NCBI GenBank assembly: GCA_944389015.1
Contig: CALXKS010000010.1
Coordinates: 1 to 52,645, forward strand
Length of the DNA: 52,645 bases
Direction of reading: 5' to 3'
Origin: an uncultured Spirochaetaceae bacterium
Lineage (GTDB): Bacteria > Spirochaetota > Spirochaetia > Sphaerochaetales > Sphaerochaetaceae
The position numbers and the translations under genes are program-made. Under the pieces are notes generated by a model. It saw only the letters and a list, made by a program, of their open reading frames with translations, searched no databases and was not told the DNA's origin. Positions 1 through 8,439 of the stretch are shown here, in pieces. Positions within the stretch are counted from its first letter, which is position 1, and the number at the start of each line of letters is the position of its first letter.

Positions 1-190
1 GCTCACGAGCCTTCTTGTTAACATGCGGCGACCTGAGGACAGTATATTTGTTGATACGAGTCGGGAGAGGTACTGGGCCCGAAACCTTAGCGCCCGCCTT
101 CACAACTGTCTGAACGATAGCCCTGGAACTCTGCTCCACGAGCTCAACGTCAAATCCTCTCAACTTAACCCGGATTCTTTCATTTGCCAT
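1..190 (-). CDS. rpsJ: 30S ribosomal protein S10, partial (N-terminal part)
   Basis: The reverse strand reads [14 protein letters not shown] and continues with the typical S10 sequence ([23 protein letters not shown]). About 63 of roughly 100 residues are present; the gene runs off the left edge. S10 is a small-subunit protein that also works with NusB in antitermination. The ATG at 190-188 is preceded by GGAG (201-204 on the plus strand as ctcc) at a suitable distance. It lies 63 bp downstream of tuf, the usual start of the S10 operon (rpsJ, rplC, rplD...), which should continue beyond the window. Confidence 0.96.
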   Translation of the reverse strand, partial: MANERIRVKLRGFDVELVEQSSRAIVQTVVKAGAKVSGPVPLPTRINKYTVLRSPHVNKKARE

Positions 191-219
191 TTCCAAAAAT
201 CTCCAAAAAACAATCGTCT

Positions 220-237
220 GCCGGGGATGACCCCGGC
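220..237 (-). other. Intergenic hairpin between tuf and rpsJ
   Basis: A perfect 7-bp inverted repeat, GCCGGGG (220-226) and CCCCGGC (231-237), with a 4-nt loop. In the direction of transcription it lies after the tuf stop, and a run of six T follows about nine bases further on. It could be a weak terminator or attenuator lowering rpsJ transcription relative to tuf, or a processing site. The run is not directly adjacent, so simple termination is uncertain. Confidence 0.6.
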
Positions 238-253
238 AAGACTAAAATTCAGA

Positions 254-1444
254 TTACTCTGTGATCTCAGTAACCTGGCCGGAAGCGACTGTTCTGCCGC
301 CCTCACGGATAGCGAATCTGAGACCCTTATCCATAGCAACTGGGTGGATAAGCTCTACATTGATCTCTGTGTGATCACCAGGCATTACCATTTCCTTTCC
401 AGCAGGAAGGTGAACAGTACCTGTGATGTCAGTTGTTCTGAAATAGAACTGAGGTCTGTAACCATCGAAGAACGGGGAGTGTCTGCCACCCTCTTCCTTT
501 GAAAGTACGTATACAGTTCCTGTGAACTTCTGGTGAGGTGTGATTGAATTTGGCTTTGCAAGAACCTGTCCACGGACAACTTCCTTCTTGTCGATACCGC
601 GGAGGAGTGCTCCGATGTTATCGCCAGCCTGGCCCTCATCAAGAAGCTTGTTGAACATCTCGATACCTGTGACAACAGTATTCTGTGTCTCTCTGATACC
701 GATGATCTGGACTGGATCGTTGAGGTGGATAACACCGCGCTCTACCCTACCAGTAACAACTGTTCCACGGCCAGAGATTGAGAAGATGTCCTCAATCGGC
801 ATAAGGAACGGCTGGTCAACAGCTCTCTCCGGAAGAGGAATGTAGCTGTCCATAGCGTCGAGAAGATCGTCGATGCACTTTGTTGCCTCTGGATCATCTG
901 GCTTTGTCATTGCAAGGTAAGCAGATCCTCTGATGACAGGAGCGTTTGCACCGTCGAAGCCATACTCAGTAAGAAGATCCCTCATCTCCTCCTCAACAAG
1001 ATCGACGAGCTCTGGATCATCTACCTGATCGCACTTGTTGATGAAAACGATGATTGCAGGTACACCGACCTGGCGAGCAAGAAGAAGGTGCTCCCTTGTC
1101 TGTGCCATAGCGCCATCAGTTGCAGCTACTACGATGATTGCTCCGTCCATCTGAGCAGCACCAGTGATCATGTTCTTGATGTAGTCTGCGTGTCCCGGGC
1201 AGTCAACGTGTGCATAGTGTCTGTTCTTGGACTGGTACTCAACGTGTCTTGTGTTGATGGTGATACCGCGAGCCTTCTCCTCTGGTGCATTGTCGATTGC
1301 ATCATATGCAAGGGCCTTGTCACCGAAAAGCTTTGCACAGTGCATTGTGATTGCAGCTGTGAGCGTAGTCTTGCCGTGGTCGACGTGTCCGATCGTACCG
1401 ACGTTTACATGTGGCTTCGTTCTCTCGAATTTTTCCTTAGCCAT
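254..1444 (-). CDS. tuf: Elongation factor Tu
   Basis: 396-residue EF-Tu, the GTPase that delivers aminoacyl-tRNA to the ribosome in the cytoplasm. The G1 loop GHVDHGKT is at residues 19-26, the DCPGH motif of G3 and the NKCD motif of G4 follow, and domains II and III are complete to the C-terminus. The start [17 protein letters not shown] is the family start and has a strong AGGAGG ribosome site six bases upstream; an upstream in-frame extension of 18 codons covers the leader hairpins and is not used. The segment [18 protein letters not shown] is of the kind seen in spirochaete EF-Tu. It is the first gene of a tuf-rpsJ operon with its own promoter, not preceded by fusA within the window. Confidence 0.98.
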   Translation of the reverse strand: MAKEKFERTKPHVNVGTIGHVDHGKTTLTAAITMHCAKLFGDKALAYDAIDNAPEEKARGITINTRHVEYQSKNRHYAHVDCPGHADYIKNMITGAAQMDGAIIVVAATDGAMAQTREHLLLARQVGVPAIIVFINKCDQVDDPELVDLVEEEMRDLLTEYGFDGANAPVIRGSAYLAMTKPDDPEATKCIDDLLDAMDSYIPLPERAVDQPFLMPIEDIFSISGRGTVVTGRVERGVIHLNDPVQIIGIRETQNTVVTGIEMFNKLLDEGQAGDNIGALLRGIDKKEVVRGQVLAKPNSITPHQKFTGTVYVLSKEEGGRHSPFFDGYRPQFYFRTTDITGTVHLPAGKEMVMPGDHTEINVELIHPVAMDKGLRFAIREGGRTVASGQVTEITE

Positions 1445-1454
1445 CAGTTCCTCC

Positions 1455-1506
1455 TTGCGGCAATGCCGCAAATCAAAAGATATCTCATAAAGGCCCATGC
1501 CTTTAT
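1455..1506 (-). promoter_or_regulatory. Two perfect hairpins in the tuf mRNA leader
   Basis: Two inverted repeats lie directly before the tuf ribosome site: TTGCGGC (1455-1461) with GCCGCAA (1465-1471), and ATAAAGGC (1487-1494) with GCCTTTAT (1499-1506). The proximal hairpin abuts the AGGAGG sequence, so its folding could affect access of the ribosome or mRNA stability. No known leader family was recognised. Confidence 0.55.
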
Positions 1507-1695
1507 AGTTTCCGAGACATACTGATTGCTAGAGAACTTAACAAAGCGTTTCCAGAGGTCGGCACCGCATGTGTGTGACGACAATAGAGTCATACTATGA
1601 AAAGACCTATCATCCGGAACCACCTTATCGCCTGAAGCAATCGGTTTGGCTCTTGGTCAGACTTACCCATAAGGGCATAGTCAGACACCTTGACC

Positions 1696-1724
1696 AATAT
1701 ACGGAAACTGAAATTCTTTGTCAA
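1696..1724 (-). promoter_or_regulatory. Strong sigma-70-type promoter for tuf-rpsJ
   Basis: On the minus strand TTGACA (1724-1719) is followed after 17 bases by TATATT (1701-1696). Predicted transcription start is near 1690, giving a leader of about 245 nt before tuf. The transcript begins within a nested inverted repeat (TTGGTC...GACCAA, with inner GACT/AGTC and CCC/GGG arms around 1655-1697). This is the only near-consensus -35/-10 pair found upstream of tuf. Confidence 0.75.
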
Positions 1725-2406
1725 CACCTGTTTATTCTTTTTTCTGCAAAAGATTTACTTATGGCTTTTTCTACCCTGATATGCCCAATTGGCACTAAAT
1801 GTCATGGATAAGATGATCTAAATCCTTATATATAGTGTCATTGATATCTGGTTCCTTGATTGCTGCCGCAGCTCCCGATGCAAGGCAGATTCTGTATTCC
1901 AGGATAATACAGCGAAATCAAGGAATATATATTATATATAGTTGTTCCAGGACTCCGGCCTTGTGGAACGAATATAGACTGTCCGTGATTCCTCCAGGAA
2001 AGAATGCATGCCTGTATATAGCCAGGATCCGCAGCGCGCGGAATCCTTGCCAATGACTGAAAGCAACCATAACCGCATGGCTGCACTATGAGACAACACC
2101 CAGCTGGGCCGGACAGATTCCGGCAGAAGAACCTGCATGGTGGCGAATCCATCAGACAGCCCCTCTTGTACAATCTGAGGCTGACAGCCGGTGACATATC
2201 CACAAACCTCGCACTGCCACAAGCATGAGGAGAGAGCTTCTTCTCAACCAGGATGCAAGATGACAGCACCAGCAAGCTGGACCAGCGGTATTAGACTTTA
2301 TCTATTATTATATTCCTAAAACGGATTTATTCATTTCATATTAATATAAAATCAGAATATCTTTACAATTCATCAGAAATCTTTCCACAGAAATGAGATT
2401 CTGCAT
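1725..2406. other. Gene-poor region between tuf and the dCMP deaminase gene
   Basis: About 680 bases without a convincing gene. The minus strand has open frames (1838-2275 and 1932-2222) without a ribosome site. One begins WQCEVCGYVTG around 2187-2219, which resembles the first metal-binding knuckle of a rubredoxin domain, but the second knuckle is missing, so at best this is a decayed remnant. The stretch 2290-2400 is AT-rich and probably holds the deaminase promoter region. No tRNA or known RNA was recognised. Confidence 0.5.
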
Positions 2407-2412
2407 TATAAT
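2407..2412 (+). promoter_or_regulatory. -10 box (TATAAT) for the dCMP deaminase gene
   Basis: A perfect TATAAT lies 24 bases before the ATG at 2437. Predicted start of transcription is near 2419, giving a leader of about 18 nt that contains the AGGAGC ribosome site. The -35 is weak (TTCCAC at 2383, spacing 18). A short leader of this type recurs elsewhere in the window. Confidence 0.5.
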
Positions 2413-2436
2413 CAGCAGGACTTAGGAGCAGAAAAT

Positions 2437-2928
2437 ATGTCCGGAAAAAGAATGGACCACATAACATGGGATGAGTACTTCATGGGAATCGCCGTACTCT
2501 CATCGCTTAGAAGCAAGGACCCGAACACGCAGGTCGGCGCATGCATCGTCAGTCCTGATAAGAAGATCATCGGAGTTGGCTATAATGGCTTTCCTACAGG
2601 ATGCTCTGATGATGAGCTTCCATGGGAAAGAGAGGGAGAGTGGATCAATACGAAGTATCCGTATGTATGCCATGCAGAGCTGAATGCTATTCTCAACTCC
2701 CCTGTATCGAGCCTGAGAGGCGCAACGCTCTATGTCGCGCTCTTTCCATGCAACGAATGCGCGAAGGCCATCATACAGACAGGCATAAAGAAAGTCGTCT
2801 ATCTATCTGATAAGTACGAAAGCACGGACCAGACGAAAGCCAGCAAGATGATGCTGCGTGCAGCAGGCGTCGAGCTGGAAAAGCTTGAGACAGGAAGGAA
2901 GGAAATCATCCTGAATCTAAATGCCTGA
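2437..2928 (+). CDS. dCMP deaminase family protein
   Basis: 163-residue zinc deaminase of the deoxycytidylate deaminase family (also called ComEB-like), which converts dCMP to dUMP and so feeds dTMP synthesis. The zinc site is visible: CHAE with His79 and the catalytic Glu81, and PCNEC with Cys105 and Cys108. The substrate-loop region GYNGFPTGCSDDELPW (residues 48-63) is also typical of the family. Length is normal. The start has AGGAG at a good distance and a TATAAT box just upstream. The stop overlaps the next gene by 8 nt, so the two are probably translated together. Role in DNA uptake, suggested by the name ComEB, cannot be judged here. Confidence 0.93.
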   Translation: MSGKRMDHITWDEYFMGIAVLSSLRSKDPNTQVGACIVSPDKKIIGVGYNGFPTGCSDDELPWEREGEWINTKYPYVCHAELNAILNSPVSSLRGATLYVALFPCNECAKAIIQTGIKKVVYLSDKYESTDQTKASKMMLRAAGVELEKLETGRKEIILNLNA

Positions 2929-3379
2929 ACCTATATACAACTATAGAACACCATTTCTTCAGCCGATGATACAGGCTGTATCAGAAGGAAACAGAGAACA
3001 GGCCATCGAATGGTCCCTCAACGAAATCGAGCGGCCGATACGGCGGCTGAAGAAACGGTATCCTGAATATACGACGCCAAGGGACTGCAAACGGCTCGGC
3101 GTTCTGTATCTTGAGGGAAGAGTGCCACTGCCTCAGGTAGGAGCTGCTGTAGAGGATCTATACAAGGAAGCCGGGATAATCGGGCAGAAGGATAAATATG
3201 GAAGAGCACTGGCGTTCTCTGTCGGGGAGGGCGTATCGTCGCTGAAGAAGAAGAGCCATGTGATGAAGTATGTCTTCTACTATCTTACAGCGCTGAAGAT
3301 CGAAGGAGCATCGGACAGGGAGATTGAGAGGGAAGCCAGACGCATGGCACTCTCCTATCCAGGAGGAGAGAAACCTTGA
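2921..3379 (+). CDS. Conserved-looking hypothetical protein coupled to dCMP deaminase
   Basis: 152 residues, not recognised. Mostly alpha-helical in appearance, rich in charged residues (Arg, Lys, Glu) with no signal peptide, membrane segment or cysteine cluster. Features that stand out are IERPIRRLKKRYPEYTTPRD near residue 36-55 and a basic helix KKKSHVMKYVFYYLTALK near 109-126. It starts inside the last codons of the dCMP deaminase gene (8-nt overlap), so it is very likely a real, co-translated gene. A nucleotide-metabolism or nucleic-acid-binding role is only a guess from context. Confidence 0.75.
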   Translation: MPEPIYNYRTPFLQPMIQAVSEGNREQAIEWSLNEIERPIRRLKKRYPEYTTPRDCKRLGVLYLEGRVPLPQVGAAVEDLYKEAGIIGQKDKYGRALAFSVGEGVSSLKKKSHVMKYVFYYLTALKIEGASDREIEREARRMALSYPGGEKP

Positions 3380-3479
3380 CTTATCAGGAGGCCAGCCTGA
3401 GAATATTAGACGGAGGCGGTAACACAGACCGCTGCCACCCAGGCAGAAGCTAAGCGGCCGTTCCACAAAAGGAGATGCT
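3380..3479 (+). other. Structured leader before the molybdenum hydroxylase gene
   Basis: 100 bases with two tandem hairpins: GCGGT (3416-3420) with ACCGC (3428-3432), and CTGCC (3432-3436) with GGCAG (3442-3446). A palindromic CGGCCG follows at about 3454, then GGAG at 3471-3474 before the ATG. Its position upstream of a molybdopterin enzyme invites comparison with the Moco riboswitch, but the known consensus could not be matched by eye. Confidence 0.4.
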
Positions 3480-6035
3480 ATGACAATCATAGTCAATGGA
3501 ACGCGATATAGCACTGATAAGGATATGACGCTCCTTTCCTTCCTGAGAGAGGAGCTATCGCTCACAGGGACAAAGGATGGATGCAGCGAAGGCGCATGCG
3601 GCGCGTGCTCTGTGATAATCGATGGGAAGCTGGCCAAGGCGTGCACCAGGAAGCTTTCAAAGATCGATGGCTCCAGCGTCATCACGATAGAAGGCCTCTC
3701 GGAAAGGGAGAAGGCCGTCTATTCTTATGCCTTTGCATCAGCCGGTGCAGTGCAATGCGGCTTCTGCACTCCTGGCATGATCATAGCAGCCAAGGCACTC
3801 ATAGATAATAACCCAGCACCTTCCGATGAGGATATAAGGAAGGGAATACGCGGGAATATCTGCAGATGCACCGGATATGTGAAGATCGAGAAAGCAATAA
3901 AGCTTGCCGCAGAAATGCTGAAGGAGAACAAAGAGGTCCCTGAATATGACACCGATCCACGGATTTCAGGGACAATGGCGCGCATTGATGCAGAGGAGAA
4001 AGCCCTTGGCAAGGGACTCTTTGCCGATGATATCCGCATGGAGGGCATGCTATATGCTTCAGCGGTGCGATCTCCGGCTCCAAGATGCAGGATTGTAAGG
4101 ATAGATGACAAAGAGGCTCTGGAAGATCCTAGATGCATGGCAGTGATCAAGGCGGATTCCGTTCCGTACAATAGACATGGGCATATCGTACCAGACTGGC
4201 CTGTTCTGATCCCTGAGGGGGAAATCACCTCATACATAGGGGATGCGATATGCATAGTAGTTGCCTCTGAAAGGGAGGCTCTGGACGAGCTGAAAAAGAA
4301 AGTAAGGATAGAATACGAAGTCCTGGAAGGCGTTTTCTCCCCTGAAGAAGCAATGAAAGATGCTATTCCAGTACATCAAGGGCAATCGAACATATATGAC
4401 ACAGAACGTATTGTCAGGGGTGATGCGGACAAGGCGATCGCTGATAGCGACATCGTTATAACAGAGACATTCAGGACTCCATTCACAGAGCATGCATTCA
4501 TGGAACCGGAGTGTGCTATAGGATACCCGTATGCGGACGGGGTGCTGGTGTATGCAGGTGATCAGTCCGTCTATGATGACCAGAGGGAAATCGCGAGGAT
4601 GCTCTGTCTGCCAAAGGAGAAAGTACGTGTGAAGAGCACGCTTGTCGGCGGCGGTTTCGGCGGCAAGGAGGACATGTCTGTACAGCACCATGCTGCACTG
4701 GCAGCATACATACTCAAGCGTCCTGTGAACATGAAGCTGACAAGGCAGGAAAGCCTCATGGTCCACCCTAAGCGCCATCCAATGACAATGACGATGACGC
4801 TTGGAGCATCCAGCGACGGAAGGATCAAGGGACTCAAGGCAGAGATCATCTCGGATACCGGAGCCTATGCATCGCTGGGAGGCCCTGTATTGCAGAGGGC
4901 CTGCACACATGCTTCCGGTCCTTATTCATTCCAGAACTTCGAGGTAATCGGCAGAGCAATCTATACAAACAATGTCCCGGCAGGTGCATTCAGAGGCTTC
5001 GGTGTAACACAATCCTGCTTCGCTATAGAATCAATGATGGATACGCTTGCCCAGAAGGTGGGCCTTGATCCATTCCAGATAAGGATGCTCAATGCCCTAT
5101 CACCGCGCGATGTCATGCCGAATGGGCAGATAGCATCGCCTGATACGGCAATCAGGGAATGTCTGATGGCTGTAAAAGATGCCTATTACGCATCGGATCG
5201 CACAGGAATAGCCCTGGCTATGAAAAACAGCGGCATCGGAGTCGGATCCGAGGATACCGGACGATGCAGGCTTTCTATAGAGAACGGCTTGATCCATATA
5301 CGCTCATCAGCTGCATGCATGGGGCAGGGAGTTGGAACGGTAGAGCTCCAGATTGCTGCTGGGACTCTTAATCTGCCATCCTCTGCTTTCGTTGTCGAGC
5401 AGCCCGATACAGAAAGGACTCCGGACAGCGGCACTTCTACAGCATCCAGACAGACAGCATTTACAGGAGAGGCTGTCAGACGGGCTGCATTGAAGCTCAG
5501 GAATGCTCTTGAGATGTACACACTGGAAGAGCTTGAAGGGGATGAATTCTACGCGGAGTTCACTTTCCACTCAGATCCAATCACAAGCACGAAGAAGAAT
5601 CCTGTATCCCATCTTGCCTACTCCTACTCAGCCCAGGTCGCTGAAATCGGAGATGATGGCAGGGTAAAACGGATCACAGCGGCATGCGATGCGGGAACAC
5701 CGATCAACATGACTGCGATAGAAGGCCAGATAGAAGGCGGAGTGCTGATGGGAATGGGCTATGCCCTTACAGAGGACTTCATCACAGAGAATGGGTACAT
5801 AAAATCAAAATACGGAACGCTGGGGCTTATAAGGGCAACTGACAGACCTGATATCGTACCAATACTTGTCCATTCGGAGATACTTCCCGGAACAGCATTC
5901 GGATCAAAAGGCATAGGCGAGCTCTGCACTATCCCAACAGCACCTGCTATCAGCAATGCTTACAGGAGAATTGATGGCATATTCAGGAAGTCACTGCCTC
6001 TTTCCGATACCCCTTATTCGAAAAAAAAGCTATAG
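3480..6035 (+). CDS. Xanthine dehydrogenase-type molybdenum hydroxylase (2Fe-2S and Mo domains fused; selenium-dependent XDH type)
   Basis: 851 residues. The N-terminal part holds two [2Fe-2S] clusters: Cys35, 40, 43, 55 and Cys93, 96, 128, 130. From about residue 165 the molybdopterin-binding part follows, with GGGFGGKED at 390-398, FRGFGVTQ near 503-510 and the catalytic Glu814 in KGIGEL. There is no FAD domain between them, so electrons must leave through another protein. The fused layout, the length and the motif TPFTEHAFMEPECA (residues 333-346) fit the family annotated as selenium-dependent xanthine dehydrogenase; selenium would be a labile cofactor ligand, not selenocysteine. Substrate is probably a purine or N-heterocycle. 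selD, yqeB or yqeC are not in the window. Confidence 0.85.
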   Translation: MTIIVNGTRYSTDKDMTLLSFLREELSLTGTKDGCSEGACGACSVIIDGKLAKACTRKLSKIDGSSVITIEGLSEREKAVYSYAFASAGAVQCGFCTPGMIIAAKALIDNNPAPSDEDIRKGIRGNICRCTGYVKIEKAIKLAAEMLKENKEVPEYDTDPRISGTMARIDAEEKALGKGLFADDIRMEGMLYASAVRSPAPRCRIVRIDDKEALEDPRCMAVIKADSVPYNRHGHIVPDWPVLIPEGEITSYIGDAICIVVASEREALDELKKKVRIEYEVLEGVFSPEEAMKDAIPVHQGQSNIYDTERIVRGDADKAIADSDIVITETFRTPFTEHAFMEPECAIGYPYADGVLVYAGDQSVYDDQREIARMLCLPKEKVRVKSTLVGGGFGGKEDMSVQHHAALAAYILKRPVNMKLTRQESLMVHPKRHPMTMTMTLGASSDGRIKGLKAEIISDTGAYASLGGPVLQRACTHASGPYSFQNFEVIGRAIYTNNVPAGAFRGFGVTQSCFAIESMMDTLAQKVGLDPFQIRMLNALSPRDVMPNGQIASPDTAIRECLMAVKDAYYASDRTGIALAMKNSGIGVGSEDTGRCRLSIENGLIHIRSSAACMGQGVGTVELQIAAGTLNLPSSAFVVEQPDTERTPDSGTSTASRQTAFTGEAVRRAALKLRNALEMYTLEELEGDEFYAEFTFHSDPITSTKKNPVSHLAYSYSAQVAEIGDDGRVKRITAACDAGTPINMTAIEGQIEGGVLMGMGYALTEDFITENGYIKSKYGTLGLIRATDRPDIVPILVHSEILPGTAFGSKGIGELCTIPTAPAISNAYRRIDGIFRKSLPLSDTPYSKKKL

Positions 6036-6043
6036 TCCATTCT

Positions 6044-7093
6044 ATGGACACGATAGAATTCTTCAGAACACTCCTCACAATTCCATCTCCATCATGGAAA
6101 GAAGACGGTATGAGTTCATTCATAACAAGGACCATGACCTCCTTCGGGTACAGTTTCATCGATGACAATGCGGGGAATCTGCTTTTCTTCCTGCCTGGAA
6201 CGATCGACCGCCCCATGATAGCATCCCACATGGATACAGTCCCCCTTGCATTGACACCCCATGTCATTGAGACAGATGAGTGCTTCATGACAGATGGTCA
6301 TACGGCGCTTGGCGCAGACAACAAAGCGACAACAGCAGCGATGCTTGCTGCAGCGGAGAAAAGACTTAATGCATGCTTCCTGTTCACAAGGGCTGAAGAG
6401 GTAGGACTGCAGGGATCCAGGCGGCTTCAGCCGCAGTTCTTTGCTCCTTTCAGGATTACCATGGCATTCGTCCCGGATGCAGAAGGGAAGGTGGGAACGG
6501 TCATCACATCGGCGCCGGGAAAAGAAACTATCGATGCCATATTCCATGGACGTACAGCCCATGCAGGCTTCTCTCCTGAAAGCGGCAGAAATGCTATAAA
6601 AGCAGCAGCAACTGCAATATCCAGATCGCCATCAGGGCGTATCGATGAGGAAACGACCTGCAATATCGGGATATTCGAAGGAGGAACCTCTACGAATACC
6701 GTGCCGGACAAAGCCGAATACCGATACGAAGTGCGTTCACTCGACAATCTGAAAAGGAAGAATATCTCTGATTGCATCATCAGAGAGGCTGAAAGAGCTG
6801 CAGAGGAAGCTGGGTGCGAGGCTGAGATAAAGAGGACTGAGCTTTACAGTCCATATATAATTCCTGAGGACAGCATGGTTAAAGCCGCTGTAAAAAAAGC
6901 GATAAATAGCTTAGGGCTGGATTATGGGGAGAAAGCCACATCCGGTGGAAGCGACACAAACAACCTGAGGGCAATCGGAATCGATGCCATAACTCTTACA
7001 TCGGGATATGAACATCCCCACAGCACAGAGGAAAGGATAGCGAAAGAGGAGCTGATCAGGCTCGAAAGCCTGCTAACGGCTATCGCTGGATAG
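6044..7093 (+). CDS. M20 family metallopeptidase (PepT-like)
   Basis: 349-residue zinc-dependent aminoacylase/peptidase. Metal ligands and catalytic residues in order: His62 and Asp64 (SHMDTVP), Asp92 (GADNK), Glu118/Glu119 (RAEEVGLQG), Asp145 (VPDAEG) and His324 (GYEHPHS). The dimerisation domain lies between about residues 155 and 260. It begins 8 nt after the molybdenum hydroxylase stop with no visible ribosome site, suggesting translational coupling. M20 hydrolases occur in clusters with molybdenum hydroxylases, where they may act on ring-opened purine products; here this is inference. The 3' end overlaps the convergent RNase D gene by 21 bp. Confidence 0.88.
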   Translation: MDTIEFFRTLLTIPSPSWKEDGMSSFITRTMTSFGYSFIDDNAGNLLFFLPGTIDRPMIASHMDTVPLALTPHVIETDECFMTDGHTALGADNKATTAAMLAAAEKRLNACFLFTRAEEVGLQGSRRLQPQFFAPFRITMAFVPDAEGKVGTVITSAPGKETIDAIFHGRTAHAGFSPESGRNAIKAAATAISRSPSGRIDEETTCNIGIFEGGTSTNTVPDKAEYRYEVRSLDNLKRKNISDCIIREAERAAEEAGCEAEIKRTELYSPYIIPEDSMVKAAVKKAINSLGLDYGEKATSGGSDTNNLRAIGIDAITLTSGYEHPHSTEERIAKEELIRLESLLTAIAG

Positions 7094-7951
7094 TTCTTCA
7101 CGGGCACGGGCAATTGCGGCCCATAGTGAGGAGGAGAGAAGCTTTCTGAAGCGCGGAGGAGCTTTCTCAAGCACCCTCTCAAGAGACTCAATGCTCTTCG
7201 GAGGATCGGATGCAAGCTTCAGGAGCATATGCTTCTCCATGACCCGTACAGCAGGAACATTGAAACGCTCGGCCAGGGAATCACGGGCAATGAAAAGATG
7301 TTTAAGGAAGACACGCTCTTCCTTTGACATGTGCCGCCAATCCCCTACCTTCTTCCATGGCTGTACCGGTGGTTTAAGAATCAAGGCCTTCTTCATCTGC
7401 CTGCTGCACTCTTTCTGCAGTCCTCTGGCATCGATCTCCTGTTCAAGGATATCCTTGAGCTCTATAAGATGCTCGACATCTGAGAGAGCATATTCGATCT
7501 GCTCCTCCGAGAGCGGACGGATAAGCCAGTTCGAAGTCTGTTTCCTCTTCTTTCCTCCGCTGCTGCTTATCCCCAGATAAAGCACTTCAAGACCAAGGAG
7601 ATTCCCTGTATACCCCAGGATAACAGCAGGTATGCGGATATCATAGATATTGCGTATCATCATCCCATAGCGCTTATGGACCAATGCAGCATCGGACTGC
7701 GATGCAAAGAATATCTTCTCTGTATCCGACTGGAAGAAAGCCCCAAGCCCATGTGCAGTTACCCCATCGGCTCTTGGATCGATTATATAATAGGACTCTC
7801 CATCGAATATCTGAATCAGGCAAAGATGCTCGCCATAGATATGGAGATTGAACTCCCCCTCGAAATCAACAGCAATACGCCCTTTTCTGCAGAATAAGGG
7901 AATAAGCTGCTCTATCTCCGCATCACTTGAGATATATTCAAATGCTTTCAT
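7073..7951 (-). CDS. RNase D-like 3'-5' exonuclease
   Basis: 292 residues of the DEDDy exonuclease superfamily, acting on tRNA precursors or other structured RNA in the cytoplasm. Catalytic residues: Asp29 and Glu31 (VDFEGEF), Asp87 (SQSDAALVH), and Tyr154 and Asp158 (YALSDVEHL). A C-terminal HRDC-like domain is seen from about residue 205 to 275 (the ERFNVPAVRVMEKHMLLKLA stretch). Shorter than E. coli RNase D (375), with one HRDC domain instead of two. The ATG at 7951 was chosen over a TTG two codons earlier; it overlaps the upstream gene by 14 nt. Probably one transcript with the membrane protein before it. Confidence 0.88.
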   Translation of the reverse strand: MKAFEYISSDAEIEQLIPLFCRKGRIAVDFEGEFNLHIYGEHLCLIQIFDGESYYIIDPRADGVTAHGLGAFFQSDTEKIFFASQSDAALVHKRYGMMIRNIYDIRIPAVILGYTGNLLGLEVLYLGISSSGGKKRKQTSNWLIRPLSEEQIEYALSDVEHLIELKDILEQEIDARGLQKECSRQMKKALILKPPVQPWKKVGDWRHMSKEERVFLKHLFIARDSLAERFNVPAVRVMEKHMLLKLASDPPKSIESLERVLEKAPPRFRKLLSSSLWAAIARAREELSSDSR

Positions 7952-8432
7952 CTTCAAACCAGATCAGATTGAACGCTTCCGGCTTCGATGGTACTGAACC
8001 AGATCCCTTTCCTGATATAACATCCGGCTCTCCCCTGTCTACATCCTGACTCCTGACAGATACAGACGGAGCTGATGGCACTTTTGGAGGTTCAGGCTTA
8101 TCCTCTTCCTCTTCTATCAGAGCCTCTTCCTCCGTAGCAGCTGGTGGCTCTTCCTCTACAATCTCCGGCTCCGGGGATGGAGGGACAATACTATCCAGAC
8201 AGATCGCAGAGGCCATGAGCACTGCGGCAATGACGATAAGAACGGATATGAATTTAGGAAATCCATCATCAGTCATCAAAGCGAAAGAGACAACATCAGC
8301 CACCATGACAGACATGGAGACCGCCGCAGCAGCCATCCTATAAACCCCATCTTCTGCCGATATAGCCCAGTACATAAGAACAGCAGAAGCAATAAGCATG
8401 AGAATCTGCAGAACAGAAGGTTTACGTTTCAT
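7938..8432 (-). CDS. Hypothetical membrane protein with acidic, proline-rich tail
   Basis: 164 residues, family not recognised. The N-terminal half has three hydrophobic segments (about residues 7-24, 29-52 and 62-80); the rest is low-complexity, first Pro/Glu-rich (SPEPEIVEEEPPAATEEEA) then a Ser/Pro/Lys region ending FNLIWFEDESI. Such tails often act as linkers to periplasmic or cytoplasmic partners. The ATG at 8432 was chosen over a GTG five codons earlier because an extended -10 box lies exactly seven bases before it and neither start has a ribosome site. The 3' end overlaps the nuclease gene by 14 nt. Confidence 0.65.
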   Translation of the reverse strand: MKRKPSVLQILMLIASAVLMYWAISAEDGVYRMAAAAVSMSVMVADVVSFALMTDDGFPKFISVLIVIAAVLMASAICLDSIVPPSPEPEIVEEEPPAATEEEALIEEEEDKPEPPKVPSAPSVSVRSQDVDRGEPDVISGKGSGSVPSKPEAFNLIWFEDESI

Positions 8433-8439
8433 GGAAAGT

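Noticed and set aside
1838..2275. 145-codon minus-strand open frame as a gene
   Set aside because: No ribosome site, odd composition rich in Cys, Ser and Pro, and no recognisable family beyond a short CxxCGY match in an overlapping frame.
3383..3398. Partial match to the cobalamin riboswitch B12 box (TCAGGAGGCCAGCC)
   Set aside because: About 12 of 14 positions fit, but the conserved upstream parts of the riboswitch would have to lie in the preceding coding sequence and are not seen.
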